NCBI GenBank assembly: GCA_944320845.1
Contig: CALUJA010000002.1
Coordinates: 62,001-126,000 of the forward strand
Length of the DNA: 64,000 bases
Reading direction: 5' to 3'
Source: an uncultured Phocaeicola sp.
Lineage (GTDB): Bacteria > Bacteroidota > Bacteroidia > Bacteroidales > Bacteroidaceae
Positions 1 to 9,031 of the stretch are shown here, piece after piece; within the stretch, counting starts at the first letter, position 1, and each line of letters opens with the position of its first letter. The translations under genes were made by a program, and so were the position numbers. A model generated the notes under the pieces. That model was not told the DNA's origin. It saw only the letters and a list, made by a program, of their open reading frames with translations, and made no database searches.

Positions 1-533
1 ATGCGGCCAATTACGGAGCTATCGGCGTGGTTATCGGGCATGAAATGACACACGGATTTGACGATCAGGGCCGTCAGTTTGACAAAGACGGCAACTTGAA
101 GGACTGGTGGGCTGAGGGAGACGCCGACCGCTTTGAGGAGCGTGCCCAGGTAATGGTGGATTTCTTTAACAATATAGAAGTTCTGCCGGGACTGTATGGA
201 AACGGACAGCTGACCTTAGGTGAGAATCTTGCCGACCACGGAGGATTGAACGTGGCCTACCTGGCATTTCAGAATGCCACAAAGAACGCTCCGCTCGGTG
301 TAGTCGACGGTTTTACCCCGGAGCAGCGATTCTTCCTTGCCTATGCCACGCTGTGGGCAGGCAATATCCGCGATGAGCAGATTCGGGTATATACCAAGTC
401 TGACCCTCACTCTTTGGGAAAATGGCGGGTAAACGGTGCTTTGCCTCATATCCAGGCATGGTATGACGCCTTTGGAATCACGGAAGACGATGCCATGTAT
501 GTCGCTCCGGAAAAGCGGGTGGATATTTGGTAA
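1..533 (+). CDS. M13 family metallopeptidase (neprilysin/PepO-like), 3' end only
   Basis: The reading frame is open from base 3, so only the last ~177 residues are present; the start lies left of the window. The zinc motif HEMTH is visible near the left edge. It is followed about 55 residues later by ENLADHGG, the ENxxD element carrying the third zinc ligand and its supporting Asp in M13 peptidases. The end resembles the family C-terminus, although it stops in DIW rather than the usual CxVW. M13 enzymes cut short peptides outside the cytoplasm and in Bacteroidetes are usually secreted or lipoproteins. The gene ends just before a strong terminator and converges on the oxidoreductase gene. Family assignment is secure; substrate is unknown. 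Confidence 0.93.
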   Translation, partial: AANYGAIGVVIGHEMTHGFDDQGRQFDKDGNLKDWWAEGDADRFEERAQVMVDFFNNIEVLPGLYGNGQLTLGENLADHGGLNVAYLAFQNATKNAPLGVVDGFTPEQRFFLAYATLWAGNIRDEQIRVYTKSDPHSLGKWRVNGALPHIQAWYDAFGITEDDAMYVAPEKRVDIW

Positions 534-555
534 TATAATAAATGTGTAAGAAAGG

Positions 556-592
556 ACGAGGCACGTGCGTTGGCACGTGCCTCGTTTTTTTA
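556..592 (+). terminator. Rho-independent terminator after the M13 peptidase gene
   Basis: A perfect 13-bp stem (556-568 with 573-585) has a 4-base loop and is followed by a run of seven T. The T run overlaps the stop codon of the convergent oxidoreductase gene. Confidence 0.93.
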
Positions 593-2236
593 TCTGTTTA
601 CATAAGCAGCGGCGGCCTCGGCACACCGCTCTCCGTCCATGCCTGCTGAAACGATGCCGCCGGCATATCCGGCTCCTTCACCGCAGGGGAAGAGTCCTTT
701 CAGGGTGACATGCTGCAAGGTTTCACTGTCGCGGAGGATGCGGAGAGGGGCGGAAGTGCGGGTCTCGATGGCTATCATGACCGCTTCGTTGGTCAGAAAA
801 CCGTAGGACTGCTTGCCGAACCGCTGGAAACCCTTGCTCAGGCGCTGGCTGATAAAGGGCGGCAGCCAGAAGTGAAGAGGAGACGAAACCAGCCCCGGAC
901 TGTATGAGCTTGGCGGAAGGTCATAGCTCAGTTTTTTACGGGTAAAGTCTGCCATCCGCTGCGCCGGTGCGGTCTGCCGCATATATCCCTGCTGCCAGCA
1001 GACTTGTTCCATCTGTTCTTGGAAGCGCATCATGGCGAGGGTATGAACTTCTCCCTCTTTCGTTGCTCCCTGAAGAATGAGTCTTTCCGTTTCAGCCTCG
1101 GCCGAGTTTGGGAAGGTTTCGATGGCCTGAAGCTGCAATGACGGGTCGAGAAGGTCTTCCGGGCGTATTTCCACCACCATGCCGGAATTGCTCCATCTTG
1201 TCCCCCGGTTGCTCGGACTCATGCCGTTGACCACCAGCTGATGGGGGCCGCTTGCCGCCGGTACGACAAAACCGCCCGGACACATGCAGAAGCTGTATAC
1301 TCCACGGCCGTCTACCTGCTGCACGAAGCTGTATTCTGCAGCCGGGAGATATTTTCCCCGTCCTTTCCGGCTGTGATACTGTATCTGGTCAATCAGCATC
1401 GAGGGGTGTTCCAGGCGCACGCCCACGGCGATGCCCTTTGCTTCCATCTGGATGCCGTTGGCATACAGCCACCGGTAAACATCGCGTGCGGAGTGTCCCG
1501 TAGCCAGAATGACGGGCCCCCGGAATGTTTTTCCGGTATTCGTTTCAATGCCGGCAACTTGCCCGTTCTCTATCAGCAGAGTGTCCATGCGGGTTTCGAA
1601 ATGCACTTCTCCTCCGCAGGAAAGAATCGTGTTCCGCATGTTTTCGATGACGGCCGGCAGTTTGTCGGTGCCGATGTGCGGGTGTGAATCCGTCAGAATA
1701 GAGACGCTTGCCCCGTGCTGGCAGAAGACATTCAGGATTTTCTCCACGTTTCCCCGCTTCTTGCTGCGCGTATAGAGCTTTCCGTCTGAGTAGGCTCCCG
1801 CGCCTCCCTCGCCGAAACTGTAGTTCGATTCCGGATTTATCTTGTGCTCGCGGCTGATGCGGGCCAGGTCTTCTTTGCGTTCCCTCACGTTTTTTCCGCG
1901 TTCGACCACGATGGGCCACATTCCGAGCTCTATTAGTCTCAGGGCCGCAAACAGACCTCCCGGTCCGGCTCCCACGATGATAACGGCCGGGCGTCCTTCC
2001 ACATTCGGGTATTCCGTGCGGACAAACGGTGCTTCTGACGGGTCTTCGTTGACAAATACTTCTACCTTCAGATTGATATAGATAGTGCGCTGGCGTGCGT
2101 CGATGCTTCTTTTCCGCACGCGGACGGCGTGAATGGTGCGTATGTCAAGCCCCTTTTCGCGGCCGATGTATTCTTTTAGGGATTGTTCGCTTGCAGCCTG
2201 TTCGGGCAAGACACGTAACTGGTATTCGTGAATCAT
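590..2236 (-). CDS. FAD-dependent dehydrogenase of the COG2509 family
   Basis: A 548-residue protein. Residues 1-80 form a small N-terminal domain typical of this family. A dinucleotide-binding fold starts at about residue 85, with the GxGxxG motif GAGPGG at 89-94 and an acidic strand end (VVERG) after it. SFGEGGAGAYSDGKL near 140 and the C-terminal CGEGAGYAGGIVSAGMDG, the FAD-contacting end motif, are both family hallmarks. It is related to HI0933/GidA-like flavoproteins and has no established reaction. It lies 144 bp downstream of radA on the same strand and may be cotranscribed with it. Start ATG at 2236. The family call is firm; the function is unknown. Confidence 0.9.
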   Translation of the reverse strand: MIHEYQLRVLPEQAASEQSLKEYIGREKGLDIRTIHAVRVRKRSIDARQRTIYINLKVEVFVNEDPSEAPFVRTEYPNVEGRPAVIIVGAGPGGLFAALRLIELGMWPIVVERGKNVRERKEDLARISREHKINPESNYSFGEGGAGAYSDGKLYTRSKKRGNVEKILNVFCQHGASVSILTDSHPHIGTDKLPAVIENMRNTILSCGGEVHFETRMDTLLIENGQVAGIETNTGKTFRGPVILATGHSARDVYRWLYANGIQMEAKGIAVGVRLEHPSMLIDQIQYHSRKGRGKYLPAAEYSFVQQVDGRGVYSFCMCPGGFVVPAASGPHQLVVNGMSPSNRGTRWSNSGMVVEIRPEDLLDPSLQLQAIETFPNSAEAETERLILQGATKEGEVHTLAMMRFQEQMEQVCWQQGYMRQTAPAQRMADFTRKKLSYDLPPSSYSPGLVSSPLHFWLPPFISQRLSKGFQRFGKQSYGFLTNEAVMIAIETRTSAPLRILRDSETLQHVTLKGLFPCGEGAGYAGGIVSAGMDGERCAEAAAAYVNR

Positions 2237-2336
2237 GATTTATGGGTTTGTTGTTACAGGATTATGGGATTATTATAATGTCAACATTTGTTTTTGGTTG
2301 TTTCCAAACATTTTTCCATTCGCATCGGAAAGAAGG

Positions 2337-2353
2337 CGGACGGCGGCCGTCCG
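2337..2353 (-). terminator. GC-rich hairpin between radA and the oxidoreductase gene
   Basis: A 17-base palindrome has a perfect 7-bp stem of C and G with one A/T pair and a 3-base loop. On the minus strand it is followed by a pyrimidine-rich stretch rather than a clean T run. It could be a weak terminator or an mRNA stability element after radA. Confidence 0.4.
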
Positions 2354-2380
2354 TTCGTCTTTGCCGGGCAAAGAAAATTC

Positions 2381-3754
2381 TTATCCGAACAGCTCGCGGA
2401 ATGCCTCTTCCACTTTCCTTACCGGGACAAGCCGGATTTTCGTTTTCTTCTGGTCTAATCCTTGCAGGTTGTGCTTCGGGATGAGCATGCACGAGAATCC
2501 CAGTTTTTCCGCCTCGCTGATGCGCTGTTCGATGCGGTTGACCGGACGGATTTCTCCGCTCAGCCCCACTTCGCCTGCCATGCATACGCCCGGCGTGATG
2601 TCGGCATCCATGTTGCTGGACAGGATGGCGCTGATGACAGCCAGGTCAATGGCCGGGTCGTTTACCTTCAGGCCTCCCGCGATGTTCAGGAAAACATCTT
2701 TTTGTGCAAGCTTGAAGCCGACCCGCTTCTCTAATACGGCCAGCAGCATGTTCATGCGGCGCAGGTCGAAGCCCGTAGCCGACCGCTGCGGCATCCCGTA
2801 GGCGGCCGTGCTTACCAGTGCCTGCACTTCGATAAGAAACGGGCGGATGCCTTCTACGGCGCAGGCTATGGCTACGCCGCTCATGCCTTCGTGGTCTTGT
2901 GTAAGGAGCAGTTCCGATGGATTGCTGACCTGCCTGAGCCCGTCTTGCCTCATTTCGTAGATTCCTAATTCGGCCGTGCTCCCGAAGCGGTTCTTTATGC
3001 TGCGCAGGATGCGGTACATGTAGTGCTGGTCGCCTTCAAACTGGAGTACCGTATCGACGATATGTTCCAGAACCTTCGGCCCGGCGATGCTTCCCTCCTT
3101 GTTGATATGTCCGATGAGTATGACAGGCGTGCCGGTTTCTTTGGCAAACTTCAGGATGGCAGCCGAGCATTCCCTCACCTGGACGATGCTTCCCGGAGAG
3201 GAGTCGATGGCTTCGGTAGAGATGGTCTGGATGGAATCGACGACGACCAGGTCGGGAGCTGTGTTCTTGATATGGGTGAAGATTTGTTCCAAAGAGGTTT
3301 CGCAGGCTATCAGCAGATTGTTTGCTTCCGCATGCGGGATGCGGTCGGCGCGCAGCTTGAGCTGGCGGGCACTTTCCTCCCCGGAAACGTAAAGCACCTT
3401 CTGGTCTGCCAGCCGGAGAACCGTTTGAAGCACGAGTGTTGACTTTCCGATGCCCGGTTCGCCTCCTATCAGCGTGAGCGACCCCTGCACCAGACCGCCT
3501 CCCAGCACCCGGTTCAGCTCTTCGTCTCTCATGTCAATGCGCTGCTCGTCGCTTGATATGATTTCTTTCAGCCGCTGCGGCTTGGATTGTACCGGCTCTA
3601 TTCCGTGTGCCACGTGCTTGGAAACCGGCGTTTCCTTACGCACCACTTCTTCGACAAACGTGTTCCACTGTCCGCATGACGGGCATTTTCCCGCCCATTT
3701 GGGCGATTCCTGTCCGCAGTTGGTACATACATATACGGTTTTCTCTTTGGCCAT
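2381..3754 (-). CDS. radA: DNA repair protein RadA (branch-migration ATPase)
   Basis: RadA/Sms is a RecA-like ATPase that drives branch migration of recombination intermediates in the cytoplasm. The 457-residue protein has the N-terminal C4 zinc finger (Cys10, 13, 24, 27), a Walker A motif GEPGIGKST at 98-106, the RadA-specific KNRFG motif near residue 255, and a Lon-like C-terminal domain. Length is normal for the family. Start ATG at 3754 lies about 23 nt after the predicted transcription start of a TAACTTTG promoter. The oxidoreductase gene follows on the same strand. Confidence 0.97.
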   Translation of the reverse strand: MAKEKTVYVCTNCGQESPKWAGKCPSCGQWNTFVEEVVRKETPVSKHVAHGIEPVQSKPQRLKEIISSDEQRIDMRDEELNRVLGGGLVQGSLTLIGGEPGIGKSTLVLQTVLRLADQKVLYVSGEESARQLKLRADRIPHAEANNLLIACETSLEQIFTHIKNTAPDLVVVDSIQTISTEAIDSSPGSIVQVRECSAAILKFAKETGTPVILIGHINKEGSIAGPKVLEHIVDTVLQFEGDQHYMYRILRSIKNRFGSTAELGIYEMRQDGLRQVSNPSELLLTQDHEGMSGVAIACAVEGIRPFLIEVQALVSTAAYGMPQRSATGFDLRRMNMLLAVLEKRVGFKLAQKDVFLNIAGGLKVNDPAIDLAVISAILSSNMDADITPGVCMAGEVGLSGEIRPVNRIEQRISEAEKLGFSCMLIPKHNLQGLDQKKTKIRLVPVRKVEEAFRELFG

Positions 3755-3783
3755 AATTTTTTTTTTGCAGTTCGTTTCTCCTG

Positions 3784-3791
3784 CAAAGTTA
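3784..3791 (-). promoter_or_regulatory. Promoter -7 box for radA
   Basis: TAACTTTG on the minus strand matches the Bacteroidetes -7 consensus TAnnTTTG. A TTTC lies 21 bp upstream as a possible -33 box. The radA ATG is 29 bp downstream. Confidence 0.65.
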
Positions 3792-3864
3792 CGAAAAGCC
3801 GTTCAGTTTTAAGAAACGAATCATCCGTTTTTCGCGGATTTGGGATTGGCTGAACGGGATTTTC

Positions 3865-4878
3865 TTATTTTTGCAGGCGGTTCAGTGCCGCTTGATAACG
3901 GCGGGCGTTGGCCAGATGCTGTGAAAGCGTCGTGGCGAAATTGTGTGTACCGGAAAAGTCCTCTTTGGCACACATATATATATAGGAGTGGCGGGAGTAG
4001 TTGAGCACACTCTCCAGTCCTTCGACCGAGGGAATACGTATGGGGCCCGGCGGCAGTCCGGCGTGTTTGTAGGTATTATACGGACTTTCTACCTCCAGAT
4101 GCTTGAACAGGATGCGTCTTAATCCGAAGTCCTGCAAGGCAAACTTGACGGTGGGGTCGGCCTGCAGGGGCATTCCGATGCGCAGACGGTTCAGATAAAG
4201 CCCTGCCACTTGTGGCTTTTCAGCCTTGTTTGCCGTTTCTTCTTCTACAATAGAGGCAAGAGTGCTGACCTCAACGGGTGTAAGACCTATTGCTTTGGCC
4301 TTGTTGAGGCGGCTTTCGTTCCAGAAACGGTTGTATTCTTTCTGCATGCGGCCGACAAATGCGCGGGCGGTCATGTTCCAGTAGACTTCATACGTGTTGG
4401 GAATGAAGAAGGCAGGCAGCGTTTCGGCGGTGTATCCTAAAGAGTCGCAGTAGACACTGTCGCTTAGCAGGGCGGCTATGCTTGCCGAGTCGGCCATGAT
4501 TTGTCGGGAAACGGCGCGGGCCAGTTGTCCGAGGGTGCGGACACTGGGAACAACTAGTTTTACGGGAGTCTGGTGTCCGCTTCTCAGCATGCGGTAGATT
4601 TGCAGCGTGTTCAGTCCGGCATTCATCCGGTAGGCCCCCGGATGTACGGTATAGCCTCTGAAGCGTGCAAGCAGTTTGAAACCGGTCAGGTTTGAAGCCG
4701 AAAGGTTCCTTTCCATCTTGAGATATACTGAGTCGGCGGAGTCATCCTCGTCGATATAGATGAATTCAGGAGTCCGGGCATGTATGGGGCGGTTGAATAG
4801 CAGGCTTGCAACCGTCGTTCCCAGGCCTGTTACGATTATGATGAATCCGATAGAGATAAGCAGTGTCTTTTTTTTCAT
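3865..4878 (-). CDS. mltG: Endolytic transglycosylase MltG
   Basis: MltG cleaves nascent glycan strands at the outer face of the inner membrane and sets peptidoglycan chain length. The protein starts MKKKTLLISIGF and has one N-terminal membrane anchor (about residues 5-25). A YceG-like domain follows, with the catalytic-glutamate motif ASIVEEET, the ADPTVKFAL segment and the C-terminal SPYNTYKHAGLPPGPI block. A longer reading with a TTG start at 4905 is rejected because that codon lies inside the -7 box of the promoter at 4903-4910. The chosen ATG at 4878 gives 337 residues and a leader of about 18 nt. Confidence 0.95.
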   Translation of the reverse strand: MKKKTLLISIGFIIIVTGLGTTVASLLFNRPIHARTPEFIYIDEDDSADSVYLKMERNLSASNLTGFKLLARFRGYTVHPGAYRMNAGLNTLQIYRMLRSGHQTPVKLVVPSVRTLGQLARAVSRQIMADSASIAALLSDSVYCDSLGYTAETLPAFFIPNTYEVYWNMTARAFVGRMQKEYNRFWNESRLNKAKAIGLTPVEVSTLASIVEEETANKAEKPQVAGLYLNRLRIGMPLQADPTVKFALQDFGLRRILFKHLEVESPYNTYKHAGLPPGPIRIPSVEGLESVLNYSRHSYIYMCAKEDFSGTHNFATTLSQHLANARRYQAALNRLQK

Positions 4879-4902
4879 TGATTCTGTCTTTTTGGATGAC
4901 GG

Positions 4903-4933
4903 CAAAGATACGCTTAAAATTCTCGTCCGCCAA
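4903..4933 (-). promoter_or_regulatory. Promoter for mltG
   Basis: On the minus strand the sequence reads TTGG, 19 bp spacer, TATCTTTG, a good match to the Bacteroidetes -33/-7 promoter. It decides the mltG start, because the upstream TTG codon overlaps the -7 box. Confidence 0.8.
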
Positions 4934-5105
4934 GTTTAATTCGTTTTTCGTCGGCATGCGGCAGCGGGGGGATTATGATGAAATCTTTGTTTGATGCCCT
5001 CCATACAGTCCTTCGTCGGTCTCAAAAGAGAACTTTTCCTGTGCGAAGTATCTTTTTGTCCTCCTATTTGGGGCTTTTGTCCACTTTCAAAACCCTTATT
5101 TTCCC

Positions 5106-5113
5106 TACCTTTG
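5106..5113 (+). promoter_or_regulatory. Probable promoter -7 box for the GH51 gene
   Basis: TACCTTTG matches the -7 consensus and lies 76 bp before the ATG. The -33 region is weak (TTTC at a 17-bp spacing), so activation by a regulator is possible. Confidence 0.5.
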
Positions 5114-5189
5114 TTTTTACAATGCCGGATGATGGGCATTGGCGGATTTTGGAAACAATTTTTTTAATTAATATAGAACGCTAATAAGT

Positions 5190-6728
5190 ATGAAGAATGC
5201 AATCTTAGGCTTGGCATTTTGTGCCGCGATGCCTGTGCTTGCCCAGCAGAAGGCAACGGTAGCCATTCATCCCGAACAGGGCAAGCAGGTGATTAACAAA
5301 GAAATTTACGGTCAGTTTGCCGAACATCTCGGAACTTGTATCTATGGTGGTCTGTGGGTAGGAGAAGGTTCATCCATCCCTAACATCAAGGGATACCGCA
5401 CCGATGTATTTGAAGCGCTGAAAAAACTGAAGGTTCCTGTGCTGCGTTGGCCCGGGGGATGCTTTGCCGATGAATACCACTGGATGGACGGTATCGGCCC
5501 ACAAGAGAATCGTCCGAAAATGGTGAACAACAATTGGGGCGGTACGGTAGAGGACAATAGCTTCGGTACACACGAATTTCTTAATCTGTGCGAAATGTTG
5601 GGATGCGAGCCTTATATCAGCGGTAACGTAGGTAGCGGCACCGTGGAAGAACTGGCAAAATGGGTGGAATACATGACTTCGGAGCAGGGAAGCCCTATGG
5701 CAAAGCTGCGTAAGGAGAACGGACGCGAAAAACCATGGAAGGTAAAATATCTCGGCGTAGGCAATGAAAGCTGGGGATGCGGCGGAAACATGCTTCCGGA
5801 ATATTATGCGGATTTGTATCGCCGTTACCAGACTTATTGCCGCAACTATGATGGCAACCGTCTGTTTAAGATAGCCAGTGGCGCGAGCGATTATGACTAT
5901 CGTTGGACGGAGGTATTGATGCAGAAGGCCGGTAACCTGATGGATGGTATATCCTTACATTATTATACGGTGCCGGGATGGACGGGAAGCAAAGGCTCGG
6001 CAACCAAATTTACGACCGATGACTATTACTGGACGATGGGAAAATGCCGGGAGATAGAAGATGTAATCAAGCGCCATGCCGCCATCATGGACAAATATGA
6101 TCCGCAGAAGCGTGTCGGCTTGATGGTTGACGAGTGGGGAACATGGTGGGATGAAGAGCCGGGAACCATACCGGGACATCTTTATCAGCAGAATACGCTG
6201 CGCGATGCCTTTGTAGCGTCGCTTACCTTGGATATCTTCCACAAATATACTGACCGTGTGAAGATGACAAACATCGCTCAGATTGCCAATGTGCTTCAGT
6301 CTATGATTCTGACGAAAGAAGACAAAATGGTGCTGACGCCGACATATCATGTGTTTGAAATGTACAATGTTCATCAGGATGCCGTTTATCTGCCGCTTGA
6401 CCTGCAGTGTGAGCGTAAGATTGTACGCGATGACCGCATTGTGCCGTTGGTAAGCGCCACCGCTTCACGCGACAAGGCAGGCCTTATCCATATCTCTTTG
6501 TCTAACATTGACCTGGAAGAATCTCAAGACATAACGCTGACGCTTGGTGATGTAAAGGCAAAGTCGGTAACTGGACGTATCCTGACTTCAAACCGCATTG
6601 ATGACTACAATTCGTTTGAAAAGCCGGATGTGGTTTCTCCGAAGGTATTTAAGGGGGCGAAAATAACGAAAGACGGTCTGCAAGTTACATTGCCGGCTAA
6701 GTCAATTGTAGTATTGGAAGTGAAATAA
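5190..6728 (+). CDS. Alpha-L-arabinofuranosidase, glycoside hydrolase family 51
   Basis: GH51 enzymes remove terminal arabinofuranosyl groups from arabinoxylan and arabinan by a retaining mechanism. The 512-residue protein starts with a signal peptide ([19 protein letters not shown]), so it is exported, probably to the periplasm. A (beta/alpha)8 barrel follows: [13 protein letters not shown] near 86-98, acid/base Glu193 in GNESWGCGG, and nucleophile Glu315 in [11 protein letters not shown]. The C-terminal beta domain runs from about 400 to 512. It is a single-gene unit with its own promoter and terminator. It could act with the xylan cluster 14 kb away, but it is not physically part of it. 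Confidence 0.96.
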   Translation: MKNAILGLAFCAAMPVLAQQKATVAIHPEQGKQVINKEIYGQFAEHLGTCIYGGLWVGEGSSIPNIKGYRTDVFEALKKLKVPVLRWPGGCFADEYHWMDGIGPQENRPKMVNNNWGGTVEDNSFGTHEFLNLCEMLGCEPYISGNVGSGTVEELAKWVEYMTSEQGSPMAKLRKENGREKPWKVKYLGVGNESWGCGGNMLPEYYADLYRRYQTYCRNYDGNRLFKIASGASDYDYRWTEVLMQKAGNLMDGISLHYYTVPGWTGSKGSATKFTTDDYYWTMGKCREIEDVIKRHAAIMDKYDPQKRVGLMVDEWGTWWDEEPGTIPGHLYQQNTLRDAFVASLTLDIFHKYTDRVKMTNIAQIANVLQSMILTKEDKMVLTPTYHVFEMYNVHQDAVYLPLDLQCERKIVRDDRIVPLVSATASRDKAGLIHISLSNIDLEESQDITLTLGDVKAKSVTGRILTSNRIDDYNSFEKPDVVSPKVFKGAKITKDGLQVTLPAKSIVVLEVK

Positions 6729-6791
6729 AAGCCGGTTTTCAATTGGTAGGTAAAAGACTGTTAAAGGGGTAATGACAGCCTGGTCTGTATT

Positions 6792-6831
6792 AGACCCGAC
6801 ACGCATGATGGCGTAGTCGGGTCTTTTTTTT
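6792..6831 (+). terminator. Rho-independent terminator after the GH51 gene
   Basis: A perfect 9-bp stem (6792-6800 with 6816-6824) encloses a 15-base loop and is followed by eight T. Confidence 0.92.
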
Positions 6832-6858
6832 GTCGGCATAAAGTGCCGTTCTGATAAA

Positions 6859-6900
6859 ATGTTACACTATCTTTAATCGGTTGAAACATGTTTGTAACAT
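6859..6900. promoter_or_regulatory. Candidate operator upstream of the porin-pst genes
   Basis: ATGTTACA at 6859-6866 is the exact reverse complement of TGTAACAT at 6893-6900. The two half sites sit just upstream of the -7 box, where a good -33 box is missing. A phosphate-responsive regulator would fit this position, but the sequence is not an E. coli-type Pho box and the regulator is not identified. Confidence 0.4.
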
Positions 6901-6908
6901 CTATTTCC

Positions 6909-6916
6909 GACCTTTG
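6909..6916 (+). promoter_or_regulatory. Possible promoter -7 box for the porin-pst operon
   Basis: GACCTTTG differs from the consensus TAnnTTTG only in its first base. The nearest -33-like TTTG is only 14 bp upstream. The porin ATG at 6940 follows after 23 bp. The weak -33 suggests activator dependence. Confidence 0.45.
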
Positions 6917-6939
6917 CCGTACAAAAAAATTCATTATTG

Positions 6940-7935
6940 ATGAGAAATCGATGGATTGTTGCCTGTCTGGCCGGACTTATGGTTTTACCCGTTTCGGCAG
7001 GTGAACAAAAAGAAAAGCAGGAAAAGGAGGATACTAAGAAAGGTGAGGCTATCATAACGGTATTTTCTGATTTTCATTCAGGGTTCGGAACCGCGAACAA
7101 TGACCGCGGGTTCGATTTGGACAGAGCTTATATAGGCTATCAGTACTCTTTACCCCACGGGCTGCAGCTGAAGGCTGTTATGGATTTCGGGCAGTCTGAT
7201 CATGTGGAAGATTATCAGCGCATAGGTTATGTCAAGAATGCGATGGTGTCGTGGAAGCACGGGAAATGGACATTGAACGGAGGTTTGATTACCACAACTC
7301 AGTTTAAGACACAGGAAGATTTTTGGGGCAAGCGTTATATCATGAAGTCTTTTCAAGACCAATATAAATTCGGGAGCAGTGCCGATTTGGCTATATCTGC
7401 GGCTTATAAGTTTAATCAATATGTTTCGGCAGATGTGATTCTGGCAAACGGCGAAGGCTACAAGCGTGTACAGGTGAAGAATGGATTGCAATATGGAGCC
7501 GGAGTGACACTGAAGCCGGCAGAAGGATTGGTCGTGCGCGTGTATGGATCCTACAATGAAGCTGCTGAAGACGGACAAAAAGGCATTACCAATCTGGCTG
7601 CATTTGCCGGATATAAGCATAAGGCGTTTTCTGTCGCTGCGGAATACAATTATCAGACAAATGCATCGTATGTGGATAATCAGGATCAAAGCGGAGTTTC
7701 AGCCTATGCAACTATCAGATGCAATAAGAATATCGCCTTGTTCGGGCGTTGGGATTATCTGATGTCGAAAGCTGATTGGAATTTGGATGATGACGGCATG
7801 GCCGGTGTGGCGGGCGCAGAGTTTAAGATTGGTAAATATATAAAGTTGGCACCTAATTTCCGCATCTGGTCTCCTAAGCAGTCTGGCGCGAAGAACGAGT
7901 GCTATGCTTATCTGAATGCATCATTTTCTCTGTAA
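6940..7935 (+). CDS. Outer-membrane porin preceding the pst genes
   Basis: A protein of 331 residues with a signal peptide (MRNRWIVACLAGLMVLPVSAG), a short Lys/Glu-rich linker, and then alternating beta-strand sequence ending in an aromatic C-terminal strand (YAYLNASFSL), as in outer-membrane barrels. Its place directly before pstS, with a 24-bp gap, suggests that it brings phosphate or phosphorylated solutes across the outer membrane. It resembles the phosphate-selective porin O/P group in general layout. Start ATG at 6940 is chosen over the TTG three bases upstream. Barrel and location are well supported; selectivity is inferred from context. Confidence 0.85.
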   Translation: MRNRWIVACLAGLMVLPVSAGEQKEKQEKEDTKKGEAIITVFSDFHSGFGTANNDRGFDLDRAYIGYQYSLPHGLQLKAVMDFGQSDHVEDYQRIGYVKNAMVSWKHGKWTLNGGLITTTQFKTQEDFWGKRYIMKSFQDQYKFGSSADLAISAAYKFNQYVSADVILANGEGYKRVQVKNGLQYGAGVTLKPAEGLVVRVYGSYNEAAEDGQKGITNLAAFAGYKHKAFSVAAEYNYQTNASYVDNQDQSGVSAYATIRCNKNIALFGRWDYLMSKADWNLDDDGMAGVAGAEFKIGKYIKLAPNFRIWSPKQSGAKNECYAYLNASFSL

Positions 7936-7959
7936 TCAACATTTTATAAATAAGAAGCA

Positions 7960-9012
7960 ATGAAAAAGTTTTATTTACCTTTAGTAGCAGGCGCAATGGC
8001 GATAGCATTTGCCGCTTGTGGTGGACAGTCAAACGGGCATAATTCTGTTGAATTGACAGGCGCAGGTGCAACGTTCCCGTTGCCTTTCTATAATATGTCT
8101 TTCGAAAATTATGGGGCAACCCATGATGACAAGGTTTCTTATGGTGGCATTGGCAGTGGCGGCGGAGTGCGTAACCTGAAGGATGGAATCGTAGACTTTG
8201 CAGGAAGTGATGCTTTTCTTACGGATGAAGAGATGAAAGAGATGCAGCCGGTTGTACATATCCCGACTTGTATGGGAGCGGTTGTATTGGCATATAATCT
8301 TCCGGATGTGGTGAAATTGAATTTGTCTGGTGATGTAATTGCGGATATCTATGCCGGAAAGATTACGAAATGGAACGATGAGCGTTTGCAGAAGCTGAAT
8401 CCGGATGTGGAGCTCCCGGCTAAAGACATTATTGTTGCTTATCGCTCTGACGGAAGTGGCACGACATTTATCTTTACAGACTATCTGTCAAAGGTGAGTG
8501 AAGACTGGAAAAATACTTACGGTGCGGGCAAGACGGTCGATTTCAAGGTTGGTCAGGCTGCTAAGGGTAATCCGGGGGTTGCCGGCATCATAGCCCAGAC
8601 TCCTTATTCTTTGGGCTATATTGGTTCTGAATACGCTTTTGCCCAGAATATTCCTTATGCAAGTGTTGTGAACAAGCGTGGCGAACTGATTACTCCGTCT
8701 ACCGAAACCATTTCTGCAGCGGCAGGCGATATACCTCAGGATACTCGCTGCTCTATTACAGATGCGGATGCTGCAGGTGCTTATCCTATCAGCTGCTTCA
8801 CTTGGCTGGTGATTTACAAGGAACAGCATTATTCTGACCGCAGCAAGGCTCAGGCAGACGCTACAGTTGAACTGATGAAATATATGTTGAGCGATAGCGT
8901 TCAGCAGACGACCGCTACCGTTCACTATGCTCCGCTGCCTAAAAAAGCGATAGAGCTGAGCCTTCAGAATCTGAAGACTGTGACTTACGACGGACAACCG
9001 ATTTTAAAGTAA
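7960..9012 (+). CDS. pstS: Phosphate ABC transporter substrate-binding lipoprotein PstS
   Basis: PstS captures phosphate in the periplasm and delivers it to PstCA. The 350-residue protein has a signal peptide ending in the lipobox FAAC, so it is lipid-anchored. It also has the phosphate-binding signatures LTGAGATFPLPFY, SYGGIGSGGGVRNL, DFAGSDAF and YRSDGSGTTFIFTDYL. It is the second gene of the porin-pstSCAB run, with pstC starting 19 bp after it. Confidence 0.97.
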   Translation: MKKFYLPLVAGAMAIAFAACGGQSNGHNSVELTGAGATFPLPFYNMSFENYGATHDDKVSYGGIGSGGGVRNLKDGIVDFAGSDAFLTDEEMKEMQPVVHIPTCMGAVVLAYNLPDVVKLNLSGDVIADIYAGKITKWNDERLQKLNPDVELPAKDIIVAYRSDGSGTTFIFTDYLSKVSEDWKNTYGAGKTVDFKVGQAAKGNPGVAGIIAQTPYSLGYIGSEYAFAQNIPYASVVNKRGELITPSTETISAAAGDIPQDTRCSITDADAAGAYPISCFTWLVIYKEQHYSDRSKAQADATVELMKYMLSDSVQQTTATVHYAPLPKKAIELSLQNLKTVTYDGQPILK

Positions 9013-9031
9013 TTTTTAAAGCAGCAGGTTT

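Larger units (their letters stand above)
4879..5189. other. Divergent intergenic region between mltG and the GH51 gene
   Basis: This 311-bp stretch holds the mltG promoter on the minus strand and the GH51 promoter on the plus strand. I see no gene, RNA or repeat in the remainder. Confidence 0.6.
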